Assembly: GCA_031550535.1 (NCBI GenBank)
Contig: JAVBOM010000004.1
Location: 62,001 to 126,000, forward strand
Source: Avichristensenella sp031550535
Lineage (GTDB): Bacteria > Bacillota > Clostridia > Christensenellales > Aristaeellaceae
Reading direction: 5' to 3'
DNA: 64,000 nt
Position numbers and translations under genes: made by a program. Shown one piece after another: positions 49,049-58,034 of this stretch (positions within the stretch are counted from its first letter, which is position 1; each line of letters opens with the position of its first letter). The notes under the pieces were generated by a model that saw nothing but the letters and a program-made list of their open reading frames with translations, was not told the origin of the DNA and did not search any database.

Positions 49049-49077
49049 TTGCCTTCAATTTCGATTCCTGCTATAAT
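49049..49077 (+). promoter_or_regulatory. Promoter of the liv-type ABC transporter operon
   Basis: TTGCCT, 17-bp spacer, perfect TATAAT; a 50-bp leader leads to GTG 49132. Confidence 0.75.
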
Positions 49078-49131
49078 TCTGTCCATACCCTGGATGACGT
49101 ATCCATATATATTTTGTGGGAGGCGTTTCGT

Positions 49132-50259
49132 GTGAAAAAGGTCCTTTGTTTGATGCTGACCCTGATGATGGCGCTCGGCGCGGTCTCCGCGCTGGCGGAA
49201 GACACCATTTTGATCGGCGGTCTGGCGCCGTTGACCGGTGGCGCGTCCGTATATGGTATTGCCGCGCGCAAGGCGGCTGATCTGTATGTGAAAGAGGTCA
49301 ACGCCGCCGGCGGCATTCTTGGCAAGCAGGTCAAAATTGACTGGCTCGACGACAAGCACGACGCGACCGAATGCGTCAACGCCTACCTGCGCCTGAGCGG
49401 CACGGAGAACGTCGCCGCGGTGCTCGGCCCGGTCACGACCGCGCCGACGCTGGCGATCCTGGACATGGTGGTCGAGGACGGCATCCCGATGATCACGCCG
49501 ACCGGCACGGGCGACGCGATCACCCTGGACCCGCACGAGAACATCTTCCGCGCCTGCTTCAAGGACAGCTTCCAGGGCAAGGTCATGGCGTCGTTTGCCG
49601 CGAACTCCCTGGGCGCCAAGAAGGTCGCGATCCTGTACGACAACACGTCCGACTACTCTTCCGGCATCACGGAAAACTTTATCGAGGCTGCCAAGGGACT
49701 CGGCCTTGAAGTCGTCGCGCAGGAAGCCTGCACCGAGAAGGACAGCGACTTCAAAACGCAGCTCACCAACATCGCCGCCAAGGAGTTCGACGCCCTGTTC
49801 GTGCCGATGTACTACGGCCCGCTCGGCCTGATCGTGCAGCAGGCGCACGAGGTCGGCATTACCCAGCCGTTGCTGGGCGTGGATGGCTGGGACGGCGTGC
49901 TGGGCACGGTGGAAGACACCTCCCTGCTGGACGGCTACTACTTCTGCAACCATTCCGCGGCCGATGATGACACCCCCTCCCTCGTCGCCTTCTTTGAGAA
50001 GTTCCAGGCCGAGTACAACGAGTTCCCGAACACGTTCGCCGCGCTTGGGTACGATGCCGCCGCCGTGCTGCTGAACGCCATTGAGGCCGCCGGCTCCACG
50101 GACTGGGAGGCCATCAACGCCGCGATGCGCGCGACCGACTTTGAGGGCATCACCGGCCACATCAAGTATGACGAATTCGGCGATGTTGTGGACAAAGCCG
50201 GCGTCATCAACATCATCAAGGACGGCGAGCTGAAGTTCTACGAGCGCGTGACCCCGTAA
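49132..50259 (+). CDS. Branched-chain amino acid-type substrate-binding protein (LivJ-like)
   Basis: 375 residues from GTG 49132 (GGGAGG eight bases upstream). Signal peptide MKKVLCLMLTLMMALGAVSALA. The mature part is a Peripla_BP_6 domain: ILIGGLAPLTGGASVYGIAARKAADLYVKEVNAAGGILGKQVKIDWLDDKHD, then PMITPTGTGDAITLDP and KKVAILYDNTSDYSSG. It binds Leu/Ile/Val or another amino acid outside the membrane. The lack of a lipobox cysteine in the leader is shared with the other binding protein in this window. Its 3' end is followed by two near-identical hairpins that may limit read-through into the permease genes. Confidence 0.94.
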   Translation: MKKVLCLMLTLMMALGAVSALAEDTILIGGLAPLTGGASVYGIAARKAADLYVKEVNAAGGILGKQVKIDWLDDKHDATECVNAYLRLSGTENVAAVLGPVTTAPTLAILDMVVEDGIPMITPTGTGDAITLDPHENIFRACFKDSFQGKVMASFAANSLGAKKVAILYDNTSDYSSGITENFIEAAKGLGLEVVAQEACTEKDSDFKTQLTNIAAKEFDALFVPMYYGPLGLIVQQAHEVGITQPLLGVDGWDGVLGTVEDTSLLDGYYFCNHSAADDDTPSLVAFFEKFQAEYNEFPNTFAALGYDAAAVLLNAIEAAGSTDWEAINAAMRATDFEGITGHIKYDEFGDVVDKAGVINIIKDGELKFYERVTP

Positions 50260-50277
50260 GCTGACGACAACGATTCT

Positions 50278-50367
50278 CGGGGAGGGCATTCGCCTTCCCC
50301 GTTATGCGTTCCAGACTGCATAATAGCATGTGACGATCAGTCTGGGGGAGGCGTTCGCCTTCCCCAG
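50278..50367 (+). terminator. Two near-identical hairpins after the livJ-like gene
   Basis: GGGGAGGGC-ATTC-GCCTTCCCC at 50279-50300 and CTGGGGGAGGC-GTTC-GCCTTCCCCAG at 50342-50367, the second followed by CATTTTC. Neither has a strong U tract, so they fit partial termination or 3' mRNA protection, giving more binding protein than permease. Confidence 0.6.
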
Positions 50368-50394
50368 CATTTTCTGCAAAAGGACGGTGGGAGC

Positions 50395-51279
50395 ATGATC
50401 GTTTTCCTGAACCAGTTGATTAACGGCCTGCACGTGGGCAGCATTTACGCGTTGATCGCGCTGGGCTATACGATGGTGTACGGCATTGTGCGCCTGATAA
50501 ACTTCGCGCATGGCGACCTGATTATGGTCGGCGCGTACGCGGTGCTGTTCTGCATCACGCTGTTTGGCCTTCCGCTCTGGCTGGCGGCCATCGGCGGCAT
50601 TATCGTCTGCTCCCTGTTCGGCGTCACGATTGAGCGCGTCGCGTACCGGCCGCTGCGCCAGAAGAACGCGCCGCGCATCTCCGCGCTGATCACCGCCATC
50701 GGCGTCAGCTTCCTGCTGGAGAACGGCTTCCAGCTCCTCTTCACCGCCACCTACCGCACGTTTCCCTCCGTGTTCCCGTCCACACCGCTGCAGTTTGGCG
50801 GCGTGCGCGTCTCCATCGGCACGCTGGTGACGATTGTCGCCGTCGCGGTGCTGATGGTGGCGCTGACGCTGTTCATCCAGCACACCCGCATGGGCAAGGC
50901 CATGCGCGCCGTGTCGGAGGACATGAACGCCGCGCGGCTGATGGGCGTGAATGTGAACACCACCATCTCCGTGACGTTCGCCATCGGCTCCTCGCTCGCC
51001 GCCGTGGGTTCCGTGCTCTACTGCGCGGCGTACCCGCAGGTGCAACCGTACATGGGCTCCATGCTGGGCCTGAAGGCGTTTGTTGCGGCCGTGTTTGGCG
51101 GCATCGGCGTCATGCCGGGCGCGATGATCGGCGGTTTCGCGATGGGCATTGCCGAGAACCTGACCAAGGGCTACATCTCCACGCAGCTTGCGGACGCGGT
51201 CGTTTTCGGCATCCTCATCGTCGTCCTGCTCGTCAAGCCTTCCGGCATCATGGGCAGACCAGAAAATGTGAAAGTGTAG
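50395..51279 (+). CDS. livH: Branched-chain amino acid ABC transporter permease, LivH-type
   Basis: 294 residues, about eight membrane segments. FLNQLINGLHVGSIYALIALGYTMVYGIVRLINFAHGDLIMVGAY is the diagnostic start of the family. The cytoplasmic EAA-type loop MGKAMRAVSEDMNAARLMGVNVNTTI near 160 contacts the ATPases. It lies 12 bp before the LivM-LivG fusion gene. The imported substrate is assumed to be a hydrophobic amino acid. Confidence 0.95.
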   Translation: MIVFLNQLINGLHVGSIYALIALGYTMVYGIVRLINFAHGDLIMVGAYAVLFCITLFGLPLWLAAIGGIIVCSLFGVTIERVAYRPLRQKNAPRISALITAIGVSFLLENGFQLLFTATYRTFPSVFPSTPLQFGGVRVSIGTLVTIVAVAVLMVALTLFIQHTRMGKAMRAVSEDMNAARLMGVNVNTTISVTFAIGSSLAAVGSVLYCAAYPQVQPYMGSMLGLKAFVAAVFGGIGVMPGAMIGGFAMGIAENLTKGYISTQLADAVVFGILIVVLLVKPSGIMGRPENVKV

Positions 51280-51291
51280 GAGGGGCGGACA

Positions 51292-53070
51292 ATGCAATCG
51301 AAAACGCGAAACAGTTTCATTAATTTCCTGGGCATTGTCGCCGTTTTCCTGCTGGTGTACACCCTGATCGACCGGGGCGTTTTCTCACGCTATTACGTGA
51401 ACATCATCCAGCTTGCGCTCATTAACGTGATTCTCGCCGTCAGCCTGAACATCGTGGTCGGTCTGCTGGGCCAGCTCGCGCTGGGGCATGCGGGGTTCGT
51501 ATCCGTGGGCGCGTACGCGTGCGCGCTGTTCTGGCTGAATGTCGATCTGCCGCAAGGGTTGCTGTACCCCCTGGGGCTCGCCTTTGGCGGTGTCATGGCG
51601 GCGATCGTTGGCATTCTGATTGGCATTCCGGCGCTACGGCTCCGGGGCGATTATCTGGCGATCATCACGCTGGGCTTTGGCGAGATCATCCGCGTCGTCA
51701 TCAACGCGCTGCCCTTTACCGGCGGCGCGAAGGGTCTGCGCGGCATTCCGAACTTCATCACGTTCCCTTCGATCTATTTCGTCCTGGTGTTGTTCATCTG
51801 CTTCATCTTCACGCTAGTGAAGAGCCGGCACGGCCGCGCGATTATCTCCATCCGCGAGGACGAGATCGCGGCGGAGGCGTCCGGCATCCCGACGACGTTC
51901 TACAAGGTCTTTGCCTTCTCGCTGGCCGCGTTCATGGCGGGCGTCGCGGGCGGCATGCTGGCCAGCTACAGCCGCATCCTCGTGCCCTCGTCGTATGGCT
52001 TCACGAAGTCCATTGAGATCGTCGTGATGGTGGTGCTGGGCGGCATGGGGTCCGTGACAGGGTCCGTGCTGGCCGCGACGGTGCTGACCATCCTGCCGGA
52101 GGCGCTCCGCGCGGTGTCCGACTACCGGATGGTCGTGTACTCGCTGCTGCTGATCATCATGATGCTGTTTAGGCCCGAGGGCCTGCTCGGCCGCAAGGAG
52201 TTCTCCCTGACGGCGGTTGTGGACTGGGTGCTCGCCCAGGTGCGCAGGCACAGCAAGCCCCGCCCGATCAAAGGCAGCGACGTGCCCGACCGCAGCCCGG
52301 ACGTGTCGCGGACACTGCTGACCATCTCCCACCTGGGCATCAACTTTGGCGGGCTGAAGGCGCTGGACGACGTATCGCTGACGATGAACACCAACGAGAT
52401 CGTCGGTCTGATCGGCCCGAACGGCGCGGGCAAAACCACGGTGTTCAATCTGCTGACCGGCGTCTATACGCCGACCGCGGGCGCGGTGTCGCTGGACGGC
52501 GTGTCCCTGATCGGTAAAAAGACGTACCAGATCACGCGCGCCGGCGTGGCCCGCACATTCCAGAATATCCGGCTGTTTAGGGGCGATACGGTCATTGAGA
52601 ACGTCAAGACCGCGTTCCAGTGCCGCATGCGCTACTCCATCCTCTCGGGCGTGCTGCGCCTGCCCGCGTATGGCAAGGAGGAGCTGGAAATCGACCGCCG
52701 CGCGCGGGAACTGTTGCAGGTGTTCGATTTGGAGCGGTTCGCGGAGGAGCAGGCGGACAGCCTCCCGTACGGCGCGCAGCGCAAGCTGGAAATCGCCCGC
52801 GCGCTGGCCACCAACCCGAAGTTACTGCTGCTGGACGAGCCGGCCGCCGGCATGAACCCGATTGAAACGCAGGACCTGATGGAGACGATCCGCTCCATCC
52901 GCAGCCGCTTCTCGGTCGCCATCCTGTTGATCGAGCACGACATGAGCCTGGTGATGGGCATCTGCGAAAAGATCCTGGTGCTGGACTACGGCCAGGTGAT
53001 CGCCCTGGGCGCGCCGGACGAGATACGGCGCGATCCCAAGGTCATCGGCGCGTATCTGGGAGGTGAGTGA
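51292..53070 (+). CDS. Fused LivM permease and LivG ATPase
   Basis: 592 residues, one open frame. Residues 1-320 are LivM: about nine membrane segments with GLLGQLALGHAGFVSVGAYA near 57 and RAIISIREDEIAAEASGIPTTFYKV near 182. A linker with RHSKPRPIKGSDVPDRSPDVSR leads at about 345 to LivG: Walker A GPNGAGKTT near 385, signature LPYGAQRKLEIARAL near 495, and LLLDEPAAGMNP near 515. Joining the two ensures one ATPase per permease subunit. Separate livM and livG genes are the rule, although such fusions occur. The livF gene begins 1 bp after its stop. Confidence 0.95.
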   Translation: MQSKTRNSFINFLGIVAVFLLVYTLIDRGVFSRYYVNIIQLALINVILAVSLNIVVGLLGQLALGHAGFVSVGAYACALFWLNVDLPQGLLYPLGLAFGGVMAAIVGILIGIPALRLRGDYLAIITLGFGEIIRVVINALPFTGGAKGLRGIPNFITFPSIYFVLVLFICFIFTLVKSRHGRAIISIREDEIAAEASGIPTTFYKVFAFSLAAFMAGVAGGMLASYSRILVPSSYGFTKSIEIVVMVVLGGMGSVTGSVLAATVLTILPEALRAVSDYRMVVYSLLLIIMMLFRPEGLLGRKEFSLTAVVDWVLAQVRRHSKPRPIKGSDVPDRSPDVSRTLLTISHLGINFGGLKALDDVSLTMNTNEIVGLIGPNGAGKTTVFNLLTGVYTPTAGAVSLDGVSLIGKKTYQITRAGVARTFQNIRLFRGDTVIENVKTAFQCRMRYSILSGVLRLPAYGKEELEIDRRARELLQVFDLERFAEEQADSLPYGAQRKLEIARALATNPKLLLLDEPAAGMNPIETQDLMETIRSIRSRFSVAILLIEHDMSLVMGICEKILVLDYGQVIALGAPDEIRRDPKVIGAYLGGE

Positions 53071-53071
53071 G

Positions 53072-53782
53072 ATGACGATGCTGAAGGTCGAAGGCTTGCA
53101 GGTGTACTACGGCGCGATCCACGCGATCAAGGGCGTTTCCTTTGAGGTGAACGAGGGCGAAATCGTCACGCTGATCGGCGCGAACGGCGCGGGCAAGTCC
53201 ACCATCCTGAACACCATCGCCGGGCTGATCCGGCCCAAGGAGGGCGACTGCCGCTTTGAGGGCGAAAGCCTGAAAGCCCTGGAAGCGCACGTCATTCTGC
53301 AGAAGGGACTGGCGCTCGTGCCGGAGGGGCGGCGCATTTTCGCCCGGATGACCGTGCAGGAGAACCTGGAAATGGGCGCGTTCGCCCGCAAGGACAAGGA
53401 GAACGTGGAGCGGGACTTCGACACCATTTTCGAGAGCTTCCCGAGGCTGAAGGAGCGGCGCAAACAGGTCGGCGGCACGCTGTCCGGCGGCGAGCAGCAG
53501 ATGCTGGCCACGGCGCGCGCGCTGATGAGCAAGCCGCGCCTGCTGATGATGGACGAGCCGTCGATGGGCCTCGCGCCGATCCTCGTGCAGGAGATTTTCT
53601 CCATCATCAAGCAGATCAACGCGCAGAAATCCACCACGGTGCTGCTGGTGGAGCAGAACGCGCGCATGGCGCTGTCCATCGCCCACCGGGCATACGTGTT
53701 GGAAACCGGGCGTGTGGTGCTGGAGGGCGACGCGAAGGAGCTGCTGGATAATGAGGAGGTCAAGCGGGCGTACCTGGGGTAG
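53072..53782 (+). CDS. livF: Branched-chain amino acid ABC transporter ATPase, LivF-type
   Basis: 236 residues from ATG 53072, which has GGGAGG eight bases upstream (a GTG nine bases earlier is less likely). Walker A GANGAGKST near 37, signature LSGGEQQMLATARALM near 137, Walker B LLMMDEPSMGL near 158. It pairs with the LivG half of the preceding fusion. It is the last gene of the operon and is followed by an intrinsic terminator. Confidence 0.96.
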   Translation: MTMLKVEGLQVYYGAIHAIKGVSFEVNEGEIVTLIGANGAGKSTILNTIAGLIRPKEGDCRFEGESLKALEAHVILQKGLALVPEGRRIFARMTVQENLEMGAFARKDKENVERDFDTIFESFPRLKERRKQVGGTLSGGEQQMLATARALMSKPRLLMMDEPSMGLAPILVQEIFSIIKQINAQKSTTVLLVEQNARMALSIAHRAYVLETGRVVLEGDAKELLDNEEVKRAYLG

Positions 53783-53797
53783 AGGTTGTACACCAAT

Positions 53798-53837
53798 GCG
53801 GCGAAGCGCAGTGCACGCTTCGCCGCTTGTTCTTTCT
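53798..53837 (+). terminator. Terminator of the liv-type operon
   Basis: Perfect 11-bp stem GCGGCGAAGCG/CGCTTCGCCGC with a 7-nt loop, then TTGTTCTTTCT. Confidence 0.85.
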
Positions 53838-53869
53838 AGCAATAGGTCATTATACAAGAGGAGGACCCT

Positions 53870-54670
53870 ATGATATCCGATATGCATACGCCACAAAACG
53901 TGCAATCGCAGTACGCCGATTCCCGGAACCTGACCATCCGGCAAAGGCTGCACAACAAGCACAGTGTGAACCAGTACGGCCTGCACAACTGGATTTTTGA
54001 CCAATATCAGTTCGAGGCACACAGCAAAATACTGGAACTGGGCTGCGGTACAGGCGCATTCTGGGAAAGCCGCATCGACAGGCTGCCGGAGGACGCCCTT
54101 CTGTTGTTGTCGGATTTTTCGGACGGCATGGTGCGCGAAGCGTGGAAACGTCTCGCGTTTTCATCCAAAGTGCTTGTGCAGCGGATGGACATTCAGGATA
54201 TCCCATTCGCGGACGGCTCCTTTGACCACGTCATCGCCAACCACATGCTGTACCACGTTCCAGACCTGGGAAAGGCGATTTCCGAGGTATGCCGTGTGCT
54301 GAAGCCGGCGGGTGTCTTCTATTGCACCACGAACGGCACGGAGGGCATGAGCAAGTACCTGCATACCGCGCTAAAGGACTATGACGCCTCCATCGACGCG
54401 TTCGGGGAGAGCTATTCTCCCTTCACCCTGCAAAACGGGGAGGCCGCGTTGAAACAGTACTTCACGGACATCCAGACCGTTCGCTACGCCGACGCCTTGC
54501 GCGTAACGGAAACGCGGGATCTCGTTGACTGGATTGAATCCACCGTCTCCATGGCTTCTCTGCCAGCGGAAAAGCTTTCGGGGCTGTTTGACTATTTCGA
54601 GGGCATCCGGGCGCGGGAGGGTGCCATTGAAATCCCCAAGGAGGCCGGGATGTTTGTCGCGAGGAAATGA
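53870..54670 (+). CDS. Class I SAM-dependent methyltransferase
   Basis: 266 residues, GAGGAGGA ribosome site. Motif I is ILELGCGTGAFW at about 52-63; SDFSDGMV follows at the acidic position; motif IV region is FADGSFDHVIANHMLYHVPD near 110-130 and VLKPAGVFYCTTNG near 142. The N-terminal YADSRNLTIRQRLHNKHSVNQYG is seen in small-molecule methyltransferases of Clostridia. Substrate unknown. It stands alone between two transcription units. Confidence 0.9.
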   Translation: MISDMHTPQNVQSQYADSRNLTIRQRLHNKHSVNQYGLHNWIFDQYQFEAHSKILELGCGTGAFWESRIDRLPEDALLLLSDFSDGMVREAWKRLAFSSKVLVQRMDIQDIPFADGSFDHVIANHMLYHVPDLGKAISEVCRVLKPAGVFYCTTNGTEGMSKYLHTALKDYDASIDAFGESYSPFTLQNGEAALKQYFTDIQTVRYADALRVTETRDLVDWIESTVSMASLPAEKLSGLFDYFEGIRAREGAIEIPKEAGMFVARK

Positions 54671-54800
54671 GGCCGCCCGCGGACGTGCGTTCTGATAAAG
54701 TCTCGCTATGATGCGGGCACCTTGACCACTCGCCGCCGTGCGAAAGGTGGCAAAACGCGGGATATCGCCATCACGAAGGCAGCGAAGCAACTCCGCGTTT

Positions 54801-56069
54801 TCAGCGCCCGATGAACACCGGGTTTTTGAGCGGCTTTCCCACGTCTCCCCCCTCCGCCCCGATCTGCTTCAGGCAGGCCATGACGGGCCGCTCGCGTGCC
54901 TCGCACCGGATGTCGGGCGCTGTCCCGGTTTCGGCGTTGCTGGTCCCATCGTCGTTCAGCGTGTAATTCACATGAAAGCGCACGACGAGGCCCGTGCCCG
55001 GCAGTTGAAGGAAAACGGGCGCGACCCCCGCCCCGTCCCCCATCGTATTCGTGCCGACCAGGGTTGCCCATCCGGTGTCCTTGCAGAACGCGGCGAATTG
55101 GTCCGCCGCCGAATAGGAGCTGCCGTCGATGAGCACCCACCGCTTGGCGTGATGCTCAATTTCAGCCTTCCCGAACATCACCGTCGTTTTTTGCGGCCAT
55201 ACATAGTCCAGCCCGGCTCGGTCCGCCTCATGGGCGAAGAACGCGGGGGCGGGCAGTTCGTCGGTGCGAACAATCTGCTCTTTGGGAATGGACTGGATCA
55301 TCTTTCCCGTCGCGGCCTTCGTAAAGAACCAGTACCGCTCATAGGAATACGTGCCGCCGAGCGGCTTGACGAGGGTATCCCACCAATATTCAAGCATTCC
55401 GCCCCCGTTGCCGGTGATGTCGATGATGATGTGTTCGTACGCCGCGGTATCCCGCAGAAACCCCGCGATCCGCTCCCGATCACGCTCCAAAAGCGCGGAA
55501 ACGAAGCTGTAAATATGGATATAGCCGATCTTTTCTTCGGGGTACAGGTAGATGTCCGGCCGCATCGTTGACCCGGATGATGATCGATAGGGGTTTCTTC
55601 CTGTTACCTCCGGCGAAATGAGGCGCGCGTACAGATCCGCTGTCGGCTGCGTTTCAAAGACCCCATACCACAGGGAAAATGTATCGTCATCGCCATACGG
55701 AACGATGTTCTCCGCATAATACGACGCGCTGATGGGATAGAGGTGCGCGAAGTTTCCCATCGCGTCGCAAAGATCGGCAATCGCGTTGTAGAACACGAGA
55801 AAATCATCGTTCGTTTCCAACCGTTCTTCCAGCTTGGCGCGAGCGTCGCGCCGCACGCGCTCCACATCCACACCGCGCCTGCGCAGCGTGTTAAAGTGCG
55901 GATAACATTCGTACAAGGTTTCCCACAGATAATCATAATCATCTAAATAGCGCTGCTTATCAAAGCGGATGCCGGTGGATTCCGCCAGGGACGCGGCGGG
56001 CGATGCCGTAAGCCCGCCACAAGCAAGGCAAACGCACAGGGCGATCAGAATGACGCGAGATTGCCTCAT
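54801..56069 (-). CDS. Secreted S41-like peptidase
   Basis: 422 residues with a signal peptide (VILIALCVCLACGGLTASPA). The helical region FDKQRYLDDYDYLWETLYECYPHFNTLRRRGVD is the usual N-terminal part of tail-specific protease relatives. The C-terminal Peptidase_S41 domain has IGYIHIYSF, HIIIDITGNGGGMLEYWWDTL and WVLIDGSSYSAADQFAAFCKD, in which the serine of SSYSAAD is the likely nucleophile. There is no obvious PDZ domain. It would act outside the membrane on exported proteins or peptides. A cysteine in the signal (LACGG) might be a lipidation site. Confidence 0.85.
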   Translation of the reverse strand: MRQSRVILIALCVCLACGGLTASPAASLAESTGIRFDKQRYLDDYDYLWETLYECYPHFNTLRRRGVDVERVRRDARAKLEERLETNDDFLVFYNAIADLCDAMGNFAHLYPISASYYAENIVPYGDDDTFSLWYGVFETQPTADLYARLISPEVTGRNPYRSSSGSTMRPDIYLYPEEKIGYIHIYSFVSALLERDRERIAGFLRDTAAYEHIIIDITGNGGGMLEYWWDTLVKPLGGTYSYERYWFFTKAATGKMIQSIPKEQIVRTDELPAPAFFAHEADRAGLDYVWPQKTTVMFGKAEIEHHAKRWVLIDGSSYSAADQFAAFCKDTGWATLVGTNTMGDGAGVAPVFLQLPGTGLVVRFHVNYTLNDDGTSNAETGTAPDIRCEARERPVMACLKQIGAEGGDVGKPLKNPVFIGR

Positions 56070-56129
56070 TGGACAGTCCCCCTCACAAGATTAAAAGGGC
56101 CGTCCCCCTCCGGCGACAGCCCCCGTTCG

Positions 56130-57275
56130 TCATCTCACCTGCACAAACCCCGTGCACCCATACTTCTTCACATCATCGAACCCGCAAGCCGTGAAAAAGC
56201 TGCGCGCCTCGGGCGAGTCGTTCGCCACCAGCAGCACCTGCCGCACGCCCGCGTACGGCGCGAGCAGCCGCCGCATCAGTCCACGGCCCACGCCGCGCCT
56301 GCGGAACGATCCGAGCACGCAGACATTCTGCACCACCAGCATGGTGTGCCCATCCCCGATGGCGTGCGCCACACCGATCAGCGTGGTATCGTCCCAGGCC
56401 GTCACAATCCGGCCGCCGCCGCGCATGCCCCGGATGACCTCGTCCATCATGTCCGCCTGGTTGAACCAGCCCGCGTCGCGGTACAGCGCCTGCAGCATTG
56501 CCTTGCCGGGAATGGCGTCCGCCATGTACCGGATGCCGCTGCTCGTCGGCGGCTCCTGGTACTGCACGCGCGGGTGCGGCGTCGCGCGTAGCCACGCGGC
56601 AAGCCCCTTCGGCGTCAGCGCGGTGCCGGGCACGAGCAGACCGGCCGCGCCCACGTCCCCGGCCTGGTGGATGTCCGACCCGGCGATGGAGCGCAGACTG
56701 TGCAGCATCGCGAACCGTGTCGCCAGCCGGTTCTGGCTATTGTGGCGCGGGTTGCCGTTGAACGTCTCCATGCCGTCGATATCCGACGGGTTCGCGGGCA
56801 GCATTTTGGCGCGGAACGGGTGCGCCTGATAGATCATCCATTCCTTTTGCGCCGCCAGCTCATGGAACGCGTGGATACCCATCTCGCACACGCCGTCCGG
56901 CAGGTCCAGGATGTCCTCCTCCTCCATGCCGTAGACAAGAAAATCCTCGTTCTTTTCCTGAAAGCGGATCTCCATGCCCGGCAGCACGGTGACGCCGCAC
57001 GCCTCCCCCGCCGCCTTTGCCGCGCGGTACCCGGCGAGGAACGCCTCGCGCTTCTCCCGCGTTTCCCCACGGCCGGGGATCATGTGATCCGTGATGACGA
57101 CCGCGCTGTACCGCTTGCCGTGCAACAGTTCGATCAACTCCCGCGCGGGAAGCCAACCGCACGGGCTGACCTCCTTTGTGTGCGCGTGGGGTTCCAGGAG
57201 CACGCGGGAAGGCTTTTTTTTGGAATCCTCCGCCGGCGCGATTTTCTCAAACTCGCGCGCAATGCCTTCGCTCAT
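56130..57275 (-). CDS. Fusion of a PHP-domain hydrolase and a GNAT acetyltransferase
   Basis: 381 residues from ATG 57275, overlapping the aldolase stop by 4 bp. Residues about 25-220 are a PHP (polymerase and histidinol phosphatase) metal-dependent domain: LLEPHAHTKEVSPCGWL, VVITDHMIPG, VLPGMEIRF, QAHPFRAKMLP and GSDIHQAGDVG hold the metal ligands. Residues 255-381 are GNAT: TLIGVAHAIGDGHTMLVVQNVCVLGSFRRRGVGRGLMRRLL is the acetyl-CoA motif A. The PHP half should hydrolyse a phosphoester; the GNAT half acetylates an unknown amine. A second PHP protein is encoded at 60148-60834. Confidence 0.88.
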   Translation of the reverse strand: MSEGIAREFEKIAPAEDSKKKPSRVLLEPHAHTKEVSPCGWLPARELIELLHGKRYSAVVITDHMIPGRGETREKREAFLAGYRAAKAAGEACGVTVLPGMEIRFQEKNEDFLVYGMEEEDILDLPDGVCEMGIHAFHELAAQKEWMIYQAHPFRAKMLPANPSDIDGMETFNGNPRHNSQNRLATRFAMLHSLRSIAGSDIHQAGDVGAAGLLVPGTALTPKGLAAWLRATPHPRVQYQEPPTSSGIRYMADAIPGKAMLQALYRDAGWFNQADMMDEVIRGMRGGGRIVTAWDDTTLIGVAHAIGDGHTMLVVQNVCVLGSFRRRGVGRGLMRRLLAPYAGVRQVLLVANDSPEARSFFTACGFDDVKKYGCTGFVQVR

Positions 57276-57991
57276 TGGAACACATCTTTCAGCGAGACGG
57301 CATAGCCCTGCGCGCCCGGCATTGGCAGACCGCGCGCGACCATCACGTCCTCCAAGTCTTGCACGTCCTTGTCTGGCAGCGTTTTGAGGTTCCCCAACGC
57401 TCGCGCCACCAGCACGGACTTGGCCGCGCACTCCATCATTTCCAGCAGGTCCAGCGCGCGCAGCACGCCCTCGCAGTTCGCCATCAGCGCGCCGTGGTTT
57501 TCCATCAGGAAGCCGTTGGACCGGAGCAACGCGCCGTCAAACGCCTCGGCCAGCGCGTCGCTGCCCGGCTGGGCGTAGGGCACCAGCACCATCGGACCGA
57601 CCTCGATAACCGGCTCCGGCAGGAACGGGCGTGTCAGCAAATCGCTGCCCGCGATGGCGAAGCCCGTCAACACCGGCGGGTGCGCGTGCACGATGCCCCG
57701 GATGTCCGGGCGCTTCTGGAACACGCGCAGGTGAAACGGTGACTCCGAGGTGGGCCTACGCCCCTCAGGCGCGTACAGCGTCTCCCCGCGCATATTGATG
57801 AAGCAAATATCGTCCGCCGTGATGTCGCGCTTGGGTACCTTGGTCGGCGTGATGAGCACGACCTCTTCATCCGCGCGGACGGACAGATTGCCGCCGTGGG
57901 ATGTCACATACCCGAGCGCCGCGACGCGCACGGCTGCCGTGACCAGTTCTTCTACTTGCGGGGCATACCGCTCCCGCAGTGAATGTGCCAT
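57272..57991 (-). CDS. Class II aldolase/adducin-family sugar-phosphate aldolase
   Basis: 239 residues, AAAGGGGG ribosome site. GYVTSHGGNLSVRAD near 27-41 is the phosphate-binding loop, TKVPKRDI follows, HAHPP near 105 supplies two zinc histidines, and ENHGALM near 165 the third. The family includes L-fuculose-phosphate, ribulose-phosphate and methylthioribulose enzymes, so the exact reaction is open. Position between an ASRT-like sugar-binding gene and a PHP gene supports a role in sugar-phosphate breakdown. Confidence 0.9.
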   Translation of the reverse strand: MAHSLRERYAPQVEELVTAAVRVAALGYVTSHGGNLSVRADEEVVLITPTKVPKRDITADDICFINMRGETLYAPEGRRPTSESPFHLRVFQKRPDIRGIVHAHPPVLTGFAIAGSDLLTRPFLPEPVIEVGPMVLVPYAQPGSDALAEAFDGALLRSNGFLMENHGALMANCEGVLRALDLLEMMECAAKSVLVARALGNLKTLPDKDVQDLEDVMVARGLPMPGAQGYAVSLKDVFQ

Positions 57992-58034
57992 ATCGCACAG
58001 TCCCCCTTTGATTGCGTATGAAATAGTAGCCGGG

